Assembly (NCBI RefSeq): GCF_003151135.1
Contig: NZ_QEQK01000014.1
Coordinates: 19,801 to 83,800, forward strand
Direction: 5' to 3'
Length of the DNA: 64,000 nucleotides
Origin: Abyssibacter profundi
GTDB lineage: Bacteria; Pseudomonadota; Gammaproteobacteria; Nevskiales; OUC007
How positions within the stretch are numbered: the first letter of the stretch is position 1; each line of letters starts with the position of its first letter. The translations under genes and the position numbers were made by a program. Positions 26,443-36,268 of this stretch are shown here, piece by piece. The notes below the pieces were generated by a model. That model did not search any database, had not been told where the DNA came from, and worked only from the letters and a program-made list of their open reading frames with translations.

Positions 26443-27542
26443 TACGCGGCCTGGGCGTCAGCCGCCGCATCGCCGGTGGCCGGCTGGGCGACGGCCCGGG
26501 GGCGAAACAAATAATGCCCCACGCCCCATTCCCGGCCATCGCGGTAGCCGAAAAACTCCGCCACGGCCATGTAAAACATGCGCCAGCGCTGAAACCAGAT
26601 CCGGCCTTCGCGGGCGTTGCCATAGGCGCGCTCGAACAGCGGCATGATGCTGTCGCGCTCGGCGTCCATGCGTTCCAGCCACTGGTTGGAGGTCTTTTCG
26701 TAGTGCTGGCCGCCCACCCACCAGTGGTCGGCGATCTGCATGTGTTCCTGAAAATGCATCAGCAGGTGCTGGGAGGGCATGACCCCGCCGGTGAAGAAGT
26801 ACCGGGTCATCCAATCCTTGTCTCCCCGGTCCTCATAGGGATAGGCCAGATGCGGATGGGCAAAGATATGCACGAACAGCAACCCCTCGGGCTTGAGCCA
26901 GCCACTGATGCGACGCAGCAGCTCCCGGTAGTTGCGCATGTGCTCGAACATCTCGATGGACAGCGCGCGGTCGAAGGCGGCGGCCTCATCGTGATCGGCG
27001 GGGTCGAAGGCGTTGATGTCGCAGGTGATGACGTGAATATTCTTGAAGCCGCGCTCGGCCGCCTGGTGCTCGATGAACTGCCGCTGACCATGCGAATTCG
27101 AGACCGAAACAATCTCCATGTTCGGAAAGTGTTCCGCCATCCAAAGGGTTAGCGAGCCCCAGCCGCAGCCGATGTCCAGCACGCGCATGCCGTCTTCCAG
27201 CTGAGCCCGCTCGGCGTAGAGCGCCAGCATCGCGTCCTCGGCCTGCTCCAGTGTCTCGCTGCCCTGCGGGTAGTAGCAGCAGCTGTACTTCAAACGCTGG
27301 CCCAGCGAGCGATAGAAGAATTCGGCGGGCACCTCGTAGTGTTGGGCATTGGCGGCGTCGGTGTCCTCGGCAATTGCGCCTTGTGACCAGTCCGTGACCA
27401 GCTGGCGGATGGCTTCGGAGCGTGCTTCGGGGTTCGACGCTTCCTCGCTGTCCAGCCGCTGCTGGATCAGCCGGCGCATGCCGGCACGGGCCAGCACGTC
27501 GGGCACCAGTCCACGTTCGCAGAGTTCGATAGGTGACAACAT
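26442..27542 (-). CDS. SAM methyltransferase, cyclopropane synthase/coclaurine N-methyltransferase-like
   Basis: A 366-residue SAM-dependent methyltransferase. Motif I is VLDIGCGWGS (121-130), and the region LKYSCCYYP, TLEQAEDAMLALYAERAQ, SIEMFEHMRNY and RYFFTGGVMPS closely resembles plant (S)-coclaurine N-methyltransferases, including Glu197, Glu200 and His201 equivalent to the CNMT catalytic EMFEH. Databases usually call bacterial members cyclopropane-fatty-acyl-phospholipid synthase family. The substrate here is unproven. ATG at 27542 is preferred to the TTG at 27548. The gene overlaps neither neighbour by more than a few bases and sits in the DUF1295 operon. Confidence 0.88.
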   Translation of the reverse strand: MLSPIELCERGLVPDVLARAGMRRLIQQRLDSEEASNPEARSEAIRQLVTDWSQGAIAEDTDAANAQHYEVPAEFFYRSLGQRLKYSCCYYPQGSETLEQAEDAMLALYAERAQLEDGMRVLDIGCGWGSLTLWMAEHFPNMEIVSVSNSHGQRQFIEHQAAERGFKNIHVITCDINAFDPADHDEAAAFDRALSIEMFEHMRNYRELLRRISGWLKPEGLLFVHIFAHPHLAYPYEDRGDKDWMTRYFFTGGVMPSQHLLMHFQEHMQIADHWWVGGQHYEKTSNQWLERMDAERDSIMPLFERAYGNAREGRIWFQRWRMFYMAVAEFFGYRDGREWGVGHYLFRPRAVAQPATGDAAADAQAA

Positions 27543-27544
27543 GT

Positions 27545-28333
27545 TCAAACCTTGTGCTTGCTGGCCTTGGGTGGCCAGGGGATAAAGGAACTGGTGGTGC
27601 GGACGTACTCGTCGTAGCCCTCGCGTTTGCGCTTGCCCTCCGGTGTCTCAACGCCGGGCACGCCCGACACCTTGAGCAGCAGCCAGGCCATGAGCAGCGG
27701 GCTGACCAGGGTCAGCCACCACAGCGAGCTGCCCAGCGCCAGCGGGATGTACGCCACCCAGTGCAGTGACTCGAAGAAATAATTCGGGTGCCGGGAGTAG
27801 TACCAAAGCCCTTGGCGGCACACCTTGCCGCGATTCGCGGGGTCAGCCTTAAAGGCCATGAGCTGATAATCGGCCAGCGCCTCGCCCAGCACCGAGATGG
27901 CCCAGATCACCACGCCCAGCACCAGTAGGGGCGCCGCGACCACTGCTTGCTGATAGGCCACGACCAGAAAGGGCAGGGAAAGCACCCAGGCCATCACACC
28001 CTGGAACAGATAGAACAGCAGCATGTTGCGGTCTTGTGCCTGCCCCCATTTCTCCCGGAGGGCGGTGTAGCGACTGTCTTCAGGTGCGCCCACATTTCTT
28101 AAATAAAGATAGCCGCCAAGGCGTGCGGACCAGACCAGTCCCAAGACTCCTGCGAGCAGGCGCATCACGGTCTCGCCATCAGCCAGCAGCGCATAGATGA
28201 CCGCTGCCAGGCCCAGTGAAAACGACCAGGTGATATCCACGTGCCCCGCATTGCGTGTCTTGAGTTGGAGCACCCAAGTCGCGATGAGCACGGCCGTGAT
28301 GGCGGCCAAGCCAATGAGATAAGTCGTGATCAC
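27545..28333 (-). CDS. DUF1295 membrane protein (steroid 5-alpha-reductase-like)
   Basis: A 262-residue integral membrane protein with about six hydrophobic helices. The C-terminal motif WYYSRHPNYFFE is the signature of DUF1295 and the wider ICMT/5-alpha-reductase group, which use NADPH or SAM on hydrophobic substrates. The start is a GTG at 28333 with an AGGAGG about 9 bases upstream; a longer ATG frame lacks this. It is the first gene of a five-gene minus-strand run (with methyltransferase, secreted protein, amidase and lysyl oxidase-like). DUF1295 proteins often sit beside cyclopropane synthase-like genes. Confidence 0.85.
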   Translation of the reverse strand: MITTYLIGLAAITAVLIATWVLQLKTRNAGHVDITWSFSLGLAAVIYALLADGETVMRLLAGVLGLVWSARLGGYLYLRNVGAPEDSRYTALREKWGQAQDRNMLLFYLFQGVMAWVLSLPFLVVAYQQAVVAAPLLVLGVVIWAISVLGEALADYQLMAFKADPANRGKVCRQGLWYYSRHPNYFFESLHWVAYIPLALGSSLWWLTLVSPLLMAWLLLKVSGVPGVETPEGKRKREGYDEYVRTTSSFIPWPPKASKHKV

Positions 28334-28710
28334 GCGTCGCAGCCTCCTGTTTGTCCAACGCAGACCTGAATTCGAACGCCGCGGGCAGTTGGATGCAAGC
28401 CGCGCAGCGTTTGAACAATCCATGACCAAGCAGCCCGGCGTGAACGCGCTGCGACCCGGCCCAGTCATCCACTGTCACACGACCGTCAAATTCCACTCTT
28501 AGTCTCTGCCGCCGAGTCGGGGGTCAGAGGGAAGCAGGGCCGCAGGGTTTGCGGCACCGGTCCCCGAATGGCTCGAGCGACGAGACCGGGTTCATCCGGG
28601 GCCATCCAGGCCACTCGTCATCGAGCCGCACCAATTTCAAAAACGGTCAGCCGCCACCGGTTGTGTATGGCGGTTGTGCCGTGTCAATTCTTACGAGTGA
28701 AGGGGTCGGG
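28334..28710. promoter_or_regulatory. 377-bp divergent promoter region
   Basis: No gene is supported here on either strand. It separates the minus-strand DUF1295 operon from the plus-strand TonB-dependent receptor and must hold both promoters. I see no clear -35/-10 pair, riboswitch or perfect long palindrome. Confidence 0.5.
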
Positions 28711-31700
28711 ATGAGCCTGCAAGGTGTAAGAGGAATCGTCGCCATGGCTCTGGCCGCGAGCATGGGCTTTGCTCACGCGGCTAACGAGTTGGTCATTCAC
28801 GCCTATGAGGATGGTGCCGCAGGTACCGGCCTGGAGGTCGTGCTGGACGATGAGCAGACCGCAAGACTGGACGCCAGTGGGTCGGCCACCTTCGATCTGA
28901 ATGCCGGGCCTCACACGGTCGAAATCCTGCTGGGCGGCGTGCCCATGCACGATTTCAAGTTCAGCTCGGCCGCCGGCCAGCTGGTGGACATCACCGTCAC
29001 GCTGCAAAGCGGTGAAGACCCCCAGCACTTCGTTGAGAGCTACTTTCCGACCGAGACCGCACGTGACCGCGCCTCGGCTCCCAAGGGCACTTACAAGGGT
29101 CGTGTGGCCTTTGATGGGTCTGCACTCGGCGGTGCGACAATTACCGTGCCCAAGCTGGGGGCCACCGCAGAAACCGACGCCGGCGGCAACTTTTCGTTGA
29201 CGCTGCCGCGCGGTGTTTACGAGCTGCAGATCACCCACCCGAACATGGATAGCGCGCAGAGCGAGCAGGTCCGTGTGGTCAGTGGTGTGACCAAGCAGGC
29301 CCGCTACCAGTACGGCGCGACCACGACGGCCGGCGGGGATGTCGAAGAGGTGCTCGTGCTGGGCTCCTTCGACCCGACCGCATTCGGCGAGTCGGAGCGG
29401 TTCTCGGTCAATGTCATCGAAACCCTTGGCATTGAGCAGCTTGCGCGTTTCGGTGATTCCGACGTAGCGGCCTCGGTGGTCCGCGTGCCCAGCGTGACCG
29501 TGCAAAGCAGTCGCTTCGTGTTTATTCGTGGCCTGGGTGGTCGCTACATCACGACGACGCTGAACGGCGCGACGCTGCCGTCGACCGACCCCACCAAGCG
29601 TGAGGTGCCGCTGGATTTGTTCCCCAGCAACATTGTTAAGCAGCTGGACGTGAAGAAATCCTTCATCGCCGGCATGCCGGGCGAAAGCACGGGGGGCAAC
29701 CTCGTCATCAACACCCGGACCTTCCCGGAAGAAGCCGCCGGCAAGCTGTCCTTCAGCCTGGGCTACACCGATGGCCTGACGGGTGAAGACGTGGCCTTCG
29801 ACCCGATCAGTGGTGACTACGATGCCTTCGGCTTCGACGATGGTTCCCGCGATGTCCCCGGTGGCGTCGAGGCGATCTCGGCGCTGCTGAACTGCAGCGA
29901 GTGTGAAGGCAGCTTCAGCGATGGCACGCGCCAGGCGCTGAACCAGATCGCAGCCGTTCAGCTGATGAACGACATGGATCTGGGCACGGCCACGGCCGAC
30001 CCGAAGGTCTCCCTCGGTGCCAACTACGGCAATCTCTTCAACATCGGCGGCCGTGAGATGGGCTTCTTCGTCGCCGGCAACTACCGCAACGATTGGGGCC
30101 AGCGCGCCGAAGGTGTGCGCCGGACCTACAACACCGACGGCGGCGTGTTCGATGACTTCACCTTCGAGGAAGCATCCAACACGGTGGACACCAGCGCGCT
30201 GATCTCGCTGGGCATGAACGCCGGCGACAGCAGCTACCAGTCCACGACGCTGGCCTCGCGTTCCACCGAAGCCGCCACCCGTGTGACCCGTGGCCGCGAT
30301 GGTGACTCCGGCTCCGAGACCTACCGCTACTCCATTGACTGGGAAGAGCGCCAGTTCCTGTCGCAGCAGTTCTCGGGTGAGCATGTGTTGGGTCAGGGCG
30401 GTGGTCTGGTGGCCAGCTGGCAGATCACCGGCAGCAACGCCCGCCGCTATGCGCCGGATCGCCGCGAGGTCCGCTTTGACCTGGAAGGCAACGACGGCGT
30501 GTTCGATCTGATCGTGCCGGAGCTGGTCCGTCGATACGACGACTTGTCCGACGACAACCTGGACGCGTCCACGGATTGGGAATACCTGTTCTCCAACGCC
30601 CTGGGCGATGCCACGTTCGAGACCGGCATCAAGCTGATCCACCGCGAGCGTGATTCGGATTCTCAGGCCTACGGCTACATTGGTAACGAGTCGCAGTACG
30701 ACCAGAATGCACCGAACCTGCTGGTCAGCGACGTCATTACGCTGGACAACATTACCGGTGATCAAAGCACGGGCCTGGCTTTCGCCGACCGCACGCTGCC
30801 CAGTGACAGCTACGAAGCCGAGATGGACCTCAACAGTGTTTACGGGTCGTTCTCACAGCGCTTCGCCAGTGTCTACCAGGTGATCTTCGGCCTGCGCTAC
30901 GAGGCCTACGAGCAGACCACAGAGACCTTCTCGATTCAGGGTGATGGCGCTCCGGTGCGGTCCTTGATCGATGACGACGTGCTGCTGCCCAGCCTGGCTT
31001 TGAACTGGGAGCTGGGCGCTGACCAGCAGCTGCGCTTTGCGGCCAGCCGCACGGTCTCGCGGCCCGACTTCAAGGAAACCTCGAACGCCACCTTCTACGA
31101 CAACCAGTTCAACTTCCGTGTCCGCGGTAATCCGAACCTGAAGGTGTCCGAGATCACCAACCTCGACCTGCGCTGGGAGATGTACGGCGACGGGGACGAG
31201 AGCCTGAGCGTCGCCGCCTTCTACAAGGCCATCGATGACCCCATCGAACGCGTGCTGCAGCTGGCTTCCGGCACGGCTGGCAACTCGCGGACCTTCCAGA
31301 ACGGCAACCAGGCGGACATTTACGGCATCGAGTTCGATGGTCGCCGGGACTTTGATCTGAACACGGCCGGCTCCCGCTCCATCTTCGTCGCGCTGAATGC
31401 CAGCCTGATCGAGTCGGAAATCGAACTGGACGGCGGCGAGACACGCAAGCTCCAGGGCCAGCCCGATTACACCTTCAACCTGGCCGTTGGCCTGGATGAC
31501 TACGCCGGTGACATCCGCCAGGAAGTGACCCTACTGATTAACCAGTCTGGCGAGACCATCGTCGATGTCGGCCTGACCGACTTGCCAGACGTCGTGGAAG
31601 AGCCGCGCCTCGATCTCGATCTGAACTACAAGGCCTTCCTCACCGAATCCCTGGTCTTCAAGGCCAAGGCAGGAAACCTTCTGGACGAAACCGTCGAGTT

Positions 31701-31776
31701 TACGCAAGGCGGGCAAGTGTTCCAGGAGTACAAGCAGGGCGTGACGCTTGAAGCAGGCATCGATTGGAATTTTTAA
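28711..31776 (+). CDS. TonB-dependent outer-membrane receptor
   Basis: A 1021-residue receptor with a signal peptide (residues 1 to about 24, GFAHA). Residues about 25-205 hold two beta-sandwich segments like carboxypeptidase-regulatory domains (VIHAYEDGAAG, KGRVAFDGSALGGATITVP). A TonB box-like EEVLVLG lies near residue 214, then the plug domain (DSDVAASVVRVPSVTV, FIRGLGGRYITTTLNG) and the 22-stranded barrel ending in Trp-Asn-Phe. The N-terminal extension suggests a signalling or carbohydrate/peptide-type receptor. It is followed 65 bases later by a lipoprotein gene and then by its own TonB module. Substrate unknown. Confidence 0.93.
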   Translation: MSLQGVRGIVAMALAASMGFAHAANELVIHAYEDGAAGTGLEVVLDDEQTARLDASGSATFDLNAGPHTVEILLGGVPMHDFKFSSAAGQLVDITVTLQSGEDPQHFVESYFPTETARDRASAPKGTYKGRVAFDGSALGGATITVPKLGATAETDAGGNFSLTLPRGVYELQITHPNMDSAQSEQVRVVSGVTKQARYQYGATTTAGGDVEEVLVLGSFDPTAFGESERFSVNVIETLGIEQLARFGDSDVAASVVRVPSVTVQSSRFVFIRGLGGRYITTTLNGATLPSTDPTKREVPLDLFPSNIVKQLDVKKSFIAGMPGESTGGNLVINTRTFPEEAAGKLSFSLGYTDGLTGEDVAFDPISGDYDAFGFDDGSRDVPGGVEAISALLNCSECEGSFSDGTRQALNQIAAVQLMNDMDLGTATADPKVSLGANYGNLFNIGGREMGFFVAGNYRNDWGQRAEGVRRTYNTDGGVFDDFTFEEASNTVDTSALISLGMNAGDSSYQSTTLASRSTEAATRVTRGRDGDSGSETYRYSIDWEERQFLSQQFSGEHVLGQGGGLVASWQITGSNARRYAPDRREVRFDLEGNDGVFDLIVPELVRRYDDLSDDNLDASTDWEYLFSNALGDATFETGIKLIHRERDSDSQAYGYIGNESQYDQNAPNLLVSDVITLDNITGDQSTGLAFADRTLPSDSYEAEMDLNSVYGSFSQRFASVYQVIFGLRYEAYEQTTETFSIQGDGAPVRSLIDDDVLLPSLALNWELGADQQLRFAASRTVSRPDFKETSNATFYDNQFNFRVRGNPNLKVSEITNLDLRWEMYGDGDESLSVAAFYKAIDDPIERVLQLASGTAGNSRTFQNGNQADIYGIEFDGRRDFDLNTAGSRSIFVALNASLIESEIELDGGETRKLQGQPDYTFNLAVGLDDYAGDIRQEVTLLINQSGETIVDVGLTDLPDVVEEPRLDLDLNYKAFLTESLVFKAKAGNLLDETVEFTQGGQVFQEYKQGVTLEAGIDWNF

Positions 31777-31841
31777 CCGAGTGCACGATTTGTCACCCCG
31801 TGTGACGCCCCTAGTGACTCAAAGAAACTGACGGAGTTGTT

Positions 31842-33284
31842 ATGAAGTTCTCGAAACTATTGCTGGTGAGCACCGTCGCCGCAGCCGCTGTGGGCTTGCA
31901 CGGTTGCACCGAAGGCGATGAAACCTCGATTGTTGTGGAAGGCGGCACCAGTAACGGTGGTGGCGGCACGGTTGGGGGTCCTTCGACCTGCCCTTCCTTT
32001 GCCTCTGCGCGCCCGCAGCTGGCCGACGGCACCAATGTCTGCCAGTTGCCGTCCACCATCACCGCGGATACCACGCTGACGGCTGACACGCTGTGGCGTA
32101 TCGATGGCCGTGTGACCGTGGGCAACGGCAACCTGGAAATGTCCACCACCGAAGGCACGTTGGCTAACGGCGCCGCCGTTATCGATGCGACGTTGACGAT
32201 CGAAGCGGGTACGCAAATTGTGGCCGCGCCGGGCTTCTCCAACATCGTGATCACCCGCGGCTCCAAGATCGAAGCCAACGGCACGGCATCGGCTCCGATC
32301 ATCATGTCTTCCGAGGATGATGGTTTCGACGGCAACCAGGAATGGGGGGGGCTGATCCTGCAGGGTTATGGCAACCACAACACCTGCACCGCGGGTGCGG
32401 CCTGTAACGTCGACTCCGAAGGTGAGTCTGGCTTCGCCGGTGGATTCACCCCGGACGACGACAGCGGCACGCTGCGCTATGTCATCGTCGCTGAGGGTGG
32501 CTACGAGTTCGCCGTCGGTAACGAGATTAACGGCATCTCCTTTGTCGGCGTCGGCTCTGGCACCACGGTCGAGTACATTCAGGTCCATGGCAACTTCGAC
32601 GATGGCGTCGAGTTCTACGGTGGCAGCGTCAACGCCAAGTACGTCGTGCTGACGGACAATGGTGACGAGTCGCTGGACTGGGATGAAGGCTATGTCGGCA
32701 ACATCCAGTATCTGCTGGCCGTGCAGGCTGCGGACGAGGGTGACTACTGCGTCGAGGCCGATACCGAAGGCGCGGCTTCCCCGCTGTCGATCCCGACCAT
32801 CGCCAACGCCACCTTCGTCTGTGACGGTGACCCGGAAGATGCCGGTTTTCGCCTGAAGGCCGGCACCGGTGGCTTCTTCCACCACACGATCATCGACGTC
32901 GACGCAACGCCGGGCACTCCTGACGTCTGCATCGAAGTTGAAGGCATGGCTGCCCAGCAGAACGCCACGGCCAACCCGCCGGCACTGGACATCAACCAGT
33001 TCATCTGTGACGCCGCGACGTTCGAGACCGACGCCAACGCCCAGACGAACAACATCCAGACCGCTCCGGTGAGCACGGATGACCCGGCGCTGAACGCCCG
33101 TTACGCCGCCACGTTGGCTGCTGCGAACAACGTCACCCCGACGGACTACGCGGCCTACAACGCCGGCAACAGCAACAGCACGGCCATCCCGAGCTTCCTC
33201 GACCAGACCGATTACATCGGTGCGGTTGATCCGGATGCCGCCACCGCTTGGTGGGAAGGCTGGACCCTGGACGGGACGCTTTAA
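31842..33284 (+). CDS. Surface lipoprotein, beta-helix-like, partner of TonB receptor
   Basis: A 480-residue predicted lipoprotein (signal ending GLHGC, Cys22). The body is beta-rich and reads like a right-handed parallel beta-helix, with short repeated units such as IEYIQVHGNFDDGVEFYGGSV and KYVVLTDNGDESLDWDEGY. Acidic Asp/Glu-Gly turns suggest calcium sites. It sits 65 bases after the TonB-dependent receptor and before a strong hairpin, so the two are co-transcribed. A role as a surface ligand-capture partner of the receptor is inferred by analogy with SusD-like pairs, although this protein is not SusD-like in sequence. Confidence 0.82.
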   Translation: MKFSKLLLVSTVAAAAVGLHGCTEGDETSIVVEGGTSNGGGGTVGGPSTCPSFASARPQLADGTNVCQLPSTITADTTLTADTLWRIDGRVTVGNGNLEMSTTEGTLANGAAVIDATLTIEAGTQIVAAPGFSNIVITRGSKIEANGTASAPIIMSSEDDGFDGNQEWGGLILQGYGNHNTCTAGAACNVDSEGESGFAGGFTPDDDSGTLRYVIVAEGGYEFAVGNEINGISFVGVGSGTTVEYIQVHGNFDDGVEFYGGSVNAKYVVLTDNGDESLDWDEGYVGNIQYLLAVQAADEGDYCVEADTEGAASPLSIPTIANATFVCDGDPEDAGFRLKAGTGGFFHHTIIDVDATPGTPDVCIEVEGMAAQQNATANPPALDINQFICDAATFETDANAQTNNIQTAPVSTDDPALNARYAATLAAANNVTPTDYAAYNAGNSNSTAIPSFLDQTDYIGAVDPDAATAWWEGWTLDGTL

Positions 33285-33333
33285 GGTCCCGCGCCAGCCG
33301 CATTCGCCAATCGGACGGGTGCGGTGACCGATA

Positions 33334-33370
33334 GACGAAGCGGCAGTCTCGACTGCCGCTTCGTCGTTTC
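33334..33370 (+). terminator. Terminator of receptor-lipoprotein operon
   Basis: A perfect 14-bp stem (GACGAAGCGGCAGT and its complement) closed by CTCG lies about 50 bases after the lipoprotein stop, followed by a short GTTT tract. It separates receptor/lipoprotein expression from the TonB module. Confidence 0.7.
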
Positions 33371-33558
33371 TGCCGTCGGGACTCGGGTCGGCGTCATCGT
33401 ACCGTCACATTCTGGCGGCACCCTTCGCCACCCAGTCTTCGGATCGCACCGTTTCCCTGGTGCGAGAAGCCCGTTCGGCCGGGCTTGATGCCATCCGGCA
33501 TGAGCCGGAGCAGACGCATGGGCCATGCGCCCGCAACCTGACGCACGAGGATCACGTC

Positions 33559-34350
33559 ATGACACACTCCCCACGCATGGGCCGGCCGGTGATCGCCGCG
33601 TTCGTGCTCGGCCTGACTGCTGCCGCACCACTGGCCGCCCAGACCCTCGACCAGGTGGTCGATCAGGGCAAGGCCAAAGCGGCCGAGGGCCGTCAGTCGC
33701 AGGAGAAGATCGACAGCATTGTCGACGCCAAGCAGGAGAAGCTCATCACCTACCGCGCTTTGCTGAAGCAGCGCGAGGGCCTCGAGCAGTACAACAAGCA
33801 GCTGTCGACCCAGATTGAGGGGCAGGAGGCGCTGATCCGGCGCTTCGACACGTCCATCGATCAGGTGGCGCAGATCGAGCGCCAGATGCTGCCACTGATT
33901 ACCCGCATGACGGAGGCCTTAACGGACTTCGTCGAGCTGGATCTGCCCTTCCACGAGACTGAGCGCCTTGAACGCATCAATTTCGTGCAGGACAGCGTCA
34001 GCAAGCCCGATCTGAACGTGGCCGAGAAATTCCGCCAGGTGCTGGAGGCCTATCAGATCGAGAACGACTACGGCCGCAAGATCGACACCTACCAGGACAT
34101 CATCGACATCAACGGTGAAGAGCGTGAAGTCGACGTTCTGCGCGTGGGGCGTGTGGCACTGGTGGCCCAGACCCGCGATGCCGCGACCACCGTGGTCTGG
34201 AACCACGATGAGAAAGCCTGGCAGGAGCTGGACGCGGGCACCTACCGCAACAGCGTGCGCCAGGGCATCAAGATGTCCAAAAAGCAGGCCTCCATCGACA
34301 TGGTGACCCTGCCCATCCCCGCTCCGACTGCCGCGGAGACCGAAGAATGA
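33559..34350 (+). CDS. DUF3450 periplasmic coiled-coil protein of TonB module
   Basis: A 263-residue exported protein with a signal peptide (ends APLAAQ) and a long coiled coil (about residues 30-125), followed by a C-terminal helical/beta domain. It matches DUF3450, which is found beside TtpC-ExbB2-ExbD2-TonB2 genes in Vibrio and Shewanella. It probably spans the periplasm and helps couple TonB energy to receptors. The start at 33559 has GAGG upstream. The stop overlaps the next start (ATGA), showing tight coupling. Confidence 0.88.
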   Translation: MTHSPRMGRPVIAAFVLGLTAAAPLAAQTLDQVVDQGKAKAAEGRQSQEKIDSIVDAKQEKLITYRALLKQREGLEQYNKQLSTQIEGQEALIRRFDTSIDQVAQIERQMLPLITRMTEALTDFVELDLPFHETERLERINFVQDSVSKPDLNVAEKFRQVLEAYQIENDYGRKIDTYQDIIDINGEEREVDVLRVGRVALVAQTRDAATTVVWNHDEKAWQELDAGTYRNSVRQGIKMSKKQASIDMVTLPIPAPTAAETEE

Positions 34351-35711
34351 GCCGCCCGATGAATCGCCGCGGTGTTGCGGCATTGCTGTCTGTTGCCGTG
34401 CTGGCCTGTAGTCCGGCTGCCATGGCGCAGAGTGACGAACTGTCCATGCGCGAGCTGCTCCAGGAAGTGAAGCAGGGGCGTGCCCAGGCACGTGAGGAGA
34501 ACCGCAAGCGCGAGCAGCAGTTCCTGGCCGAGGAGGCCGAGCAGGACCGGCTGATTCGCGAGCAGGAGCAGGCCATTGCCGCGTTGGAACGTCGCTCCGC
34601 CGAACTGGAGAAGCGCTTTAACGCCAATGAACTGAAAGTGGAAGAAAAGCGAATCCAGCGTGATGAGCGTCTGGGTTCACTCAAGGAGCTATTCGGGCAC
34701 CTGACCGGCGCCGCCGGCGATTTGCGGGTGCGGTTGCGGAACTCCATCACCAGCAGCCAGTTCGATGGCCGCCAGGCGTTTCTGGATGCGCTCATCGCCA
34801 AGATGAACGATGACACCGACCTGCCCACCGTCGAGGAGATTGAGCGACTGTGGTTCGAACTGCACCGTGAGATGACGGAATCTGGCGCGGTGGCGGCCTA
34901 CCCGGCCCGTGTCGGGACGCAGGACAACCGCGAGGTCGTGCGTGTCGGCCTGTTCAACCTGGTTTCAAACGGGGATTACCTGGCCTGGGACGAGGGCACG
35001 CAAACCGTTTCTGTGCTGCCGAGACAGCCCGAGGCCTACACCGGTGGCGCGCAGAAGCTGCAGGCTGCCGAGTCCGGCTACACGCCGGTGGGCATCGATC
35101 CGACCGGTGCCGCCGGCGGAGGCTATCTGAAGGCGCTGATCAACTCCCCGACGCTGGTCGAACGCTGGCATCAGGGCAAGATCGTGGGCTACGTGATTAC
35201 CGGCGTTGGTCTCTTCGGCCTGGCGGTGGCCCTGTGGCGTCTGCTGGCCCTGATGGCCTTGTCGGCCAAGGTAGGCCGCCAGCAGAAGTCCGATGAGGTG
35301 TCGGACAGCAATCCGCTGGGTCGCATCATTCAGGTCGGGCAGACCCATGCCAATGATGACGTCGAGACCCTGGAGCTGAAGCTGGGCGAGGCGATCATCA
35401 AAGAGCGCCCGGCCATTCATCGCGGGCTGCCGCTGATCAAGATCATCTCCATGGTCGCGCCGCTCATGGGGCTGCTCGGCACCGTGACCGGCATGATCAT
35501 CGTGTTCCAGGCCATCACGATTTATGGCGCCGGTGATCCCAAGGCCATGGCCGGCGGTATTTCCAGTGCGCTGGTCACCACGGTACTGGGCCTGATCGTG
35601 GCGATTCCGATGATGCTCGCCCACTCGATGTTGTTCGCGCGTGCCAAGCGGATTCTGCACGTACTGGAAGAGCAGAGCGCCGGCATTGTTGCCGAACGCG
35701 CGGGACGATAG
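34347..35711 (+). CDS. TtpC-like MotA/TolQ/ExbB proton-channel protein
   Basis: A 454-residue protein with an N-terminal signal-like segment, a long coiled coil (about residues 25-120) and a C-terminal TolQ/ExbB-type domain (about 275-445) with membrane helices and the conserved AAPLMGLLGTVTGMI motif region. The long periplasmic coiled coil before the channel domain is the mark of TtpC, the extra fourth component of Vibrio TonB2 systems. It overlaps DUF3450 by four bases and precedes exbB. Confidence 0.92.
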   Translation: MSRPMNRRGVAALLSVAVLACSPAAMAQSDELSMRELLQEVKQGRAQAREENRKREQQFLAEEAEQDRLIREQEQAIAALERRSAELEKRFNANELKVEEKRIQRDERLGSLKELFGHLTGAAGDLRVRLRNSITSSQFDGRQAFLDALIAKMNDDTDLPTVEEIERLWFELHREMTESGAVAAYPARVGTQDNREVVRVGLFNLVSNGDYLAWDEGTQTVSVLPRQPEAYTGGAQKLQAAESGYTPVGIDPTGAAGGGYLKALINSPTLVERWHQGKIVGYVITGVGLFGLAVALWRLLALMALSAKVGRQQKSDEVSDSNPLGRIIQVGQTHANDDVETLELKLGEAIIKERPAIHRGLPLIKIISMVAPLMGLLGTVTGMIIVFQAITIYGAGDPKAMAGGISSALVTTVLGLIVAIPMMLAHSMLFARAKRILHVLEEQSAGIVAERAGR

Positions 35712-35716
35712 TCGCC

Positions 35717-36244
35717 ATGCTCCTGCTACTCGACGCCCAGGAGGCGATCGCCAACTTCTTCGGCTCCGGTGGAGTCGTGCTGTTGCTGATCGCCGCCCTG
35801 ACGTTCGTGATGTGGGTGCTGTTGTTCGAGCGGTTCGTGTACTGCCTGTTCTTCTTCAAGCGTGACCTGAAGCGGGCGCTTGAAGCCTGGCGGCAGCGCT
35901 CGGATCAGACCTCTTGGTACGCCAATGCGGTCCGGATGAAGCTGATCTCCGAGATGCGGGTGTCCATCGAGCAAAACCTGCGGCTGATCAAGGTGATGAT
36001 CGCCTTGTGCCCGCTGTTTGGTTTGTTGGGCACCGTGACCGGCATGATCGAGGTGTTCACCGTGCTGTCGATCACCGGCGGCGGCGATGCCAAGTCCATG
36101 GCCGGCGGTGTCTCTCGCGCAACGATTCCCACGATGGCCGGCATGGTCGCTGCCCTGTCCGGTCTGTTCGCCAATATTTATCTGAACCAGCTGGTCACCC
36201 AGCGGCGGGCGCGCGTGGATGCGCAGCTCGAACCCGTGCACTGA
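35717..36244 (+). CDS. exbB: ExbB proton-channel subunit
   Basis: A 175-residue ExbB/TolQ-type inner-membrane protein with three predicted helices and the signature CPLFGLLGTVTGMIEVF. It forms the proton channel with ExbD that powers TonB. It starts 5 bases after the TtpC-like gene and is followed by exbD, and is the short type (ExbB2) typical of TonB2 systems. Confidence 0.93.
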   Translation: MLLLLDAQEAIANFFGSGGVVLLLIAALTFVMWVLLFERFVYCLFFFKRDLKRALEAWRQRSDQTSWYANAVRMKLISEMRVSIEQNLRLIKVMIALCPLFGLLGTVTGMIEVFTVLSITGGGDAKSMAGGVSRATIPTMAGMVAALSGLFANIYLNQLVTQRRARVDAQLEPVH

Positions 36245-36268
36245 CCCGGCTGCCTGCGAGGAAACCCC

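Noticed and set aside
28684..30765. Minus-strand 693-residue open frame antisense to the TonB receptor
   Set aside because: The receptor is certain; the long antisense frame follows from codon bias, as does the one at 39330-40691 inside the propeller lipoprotein.
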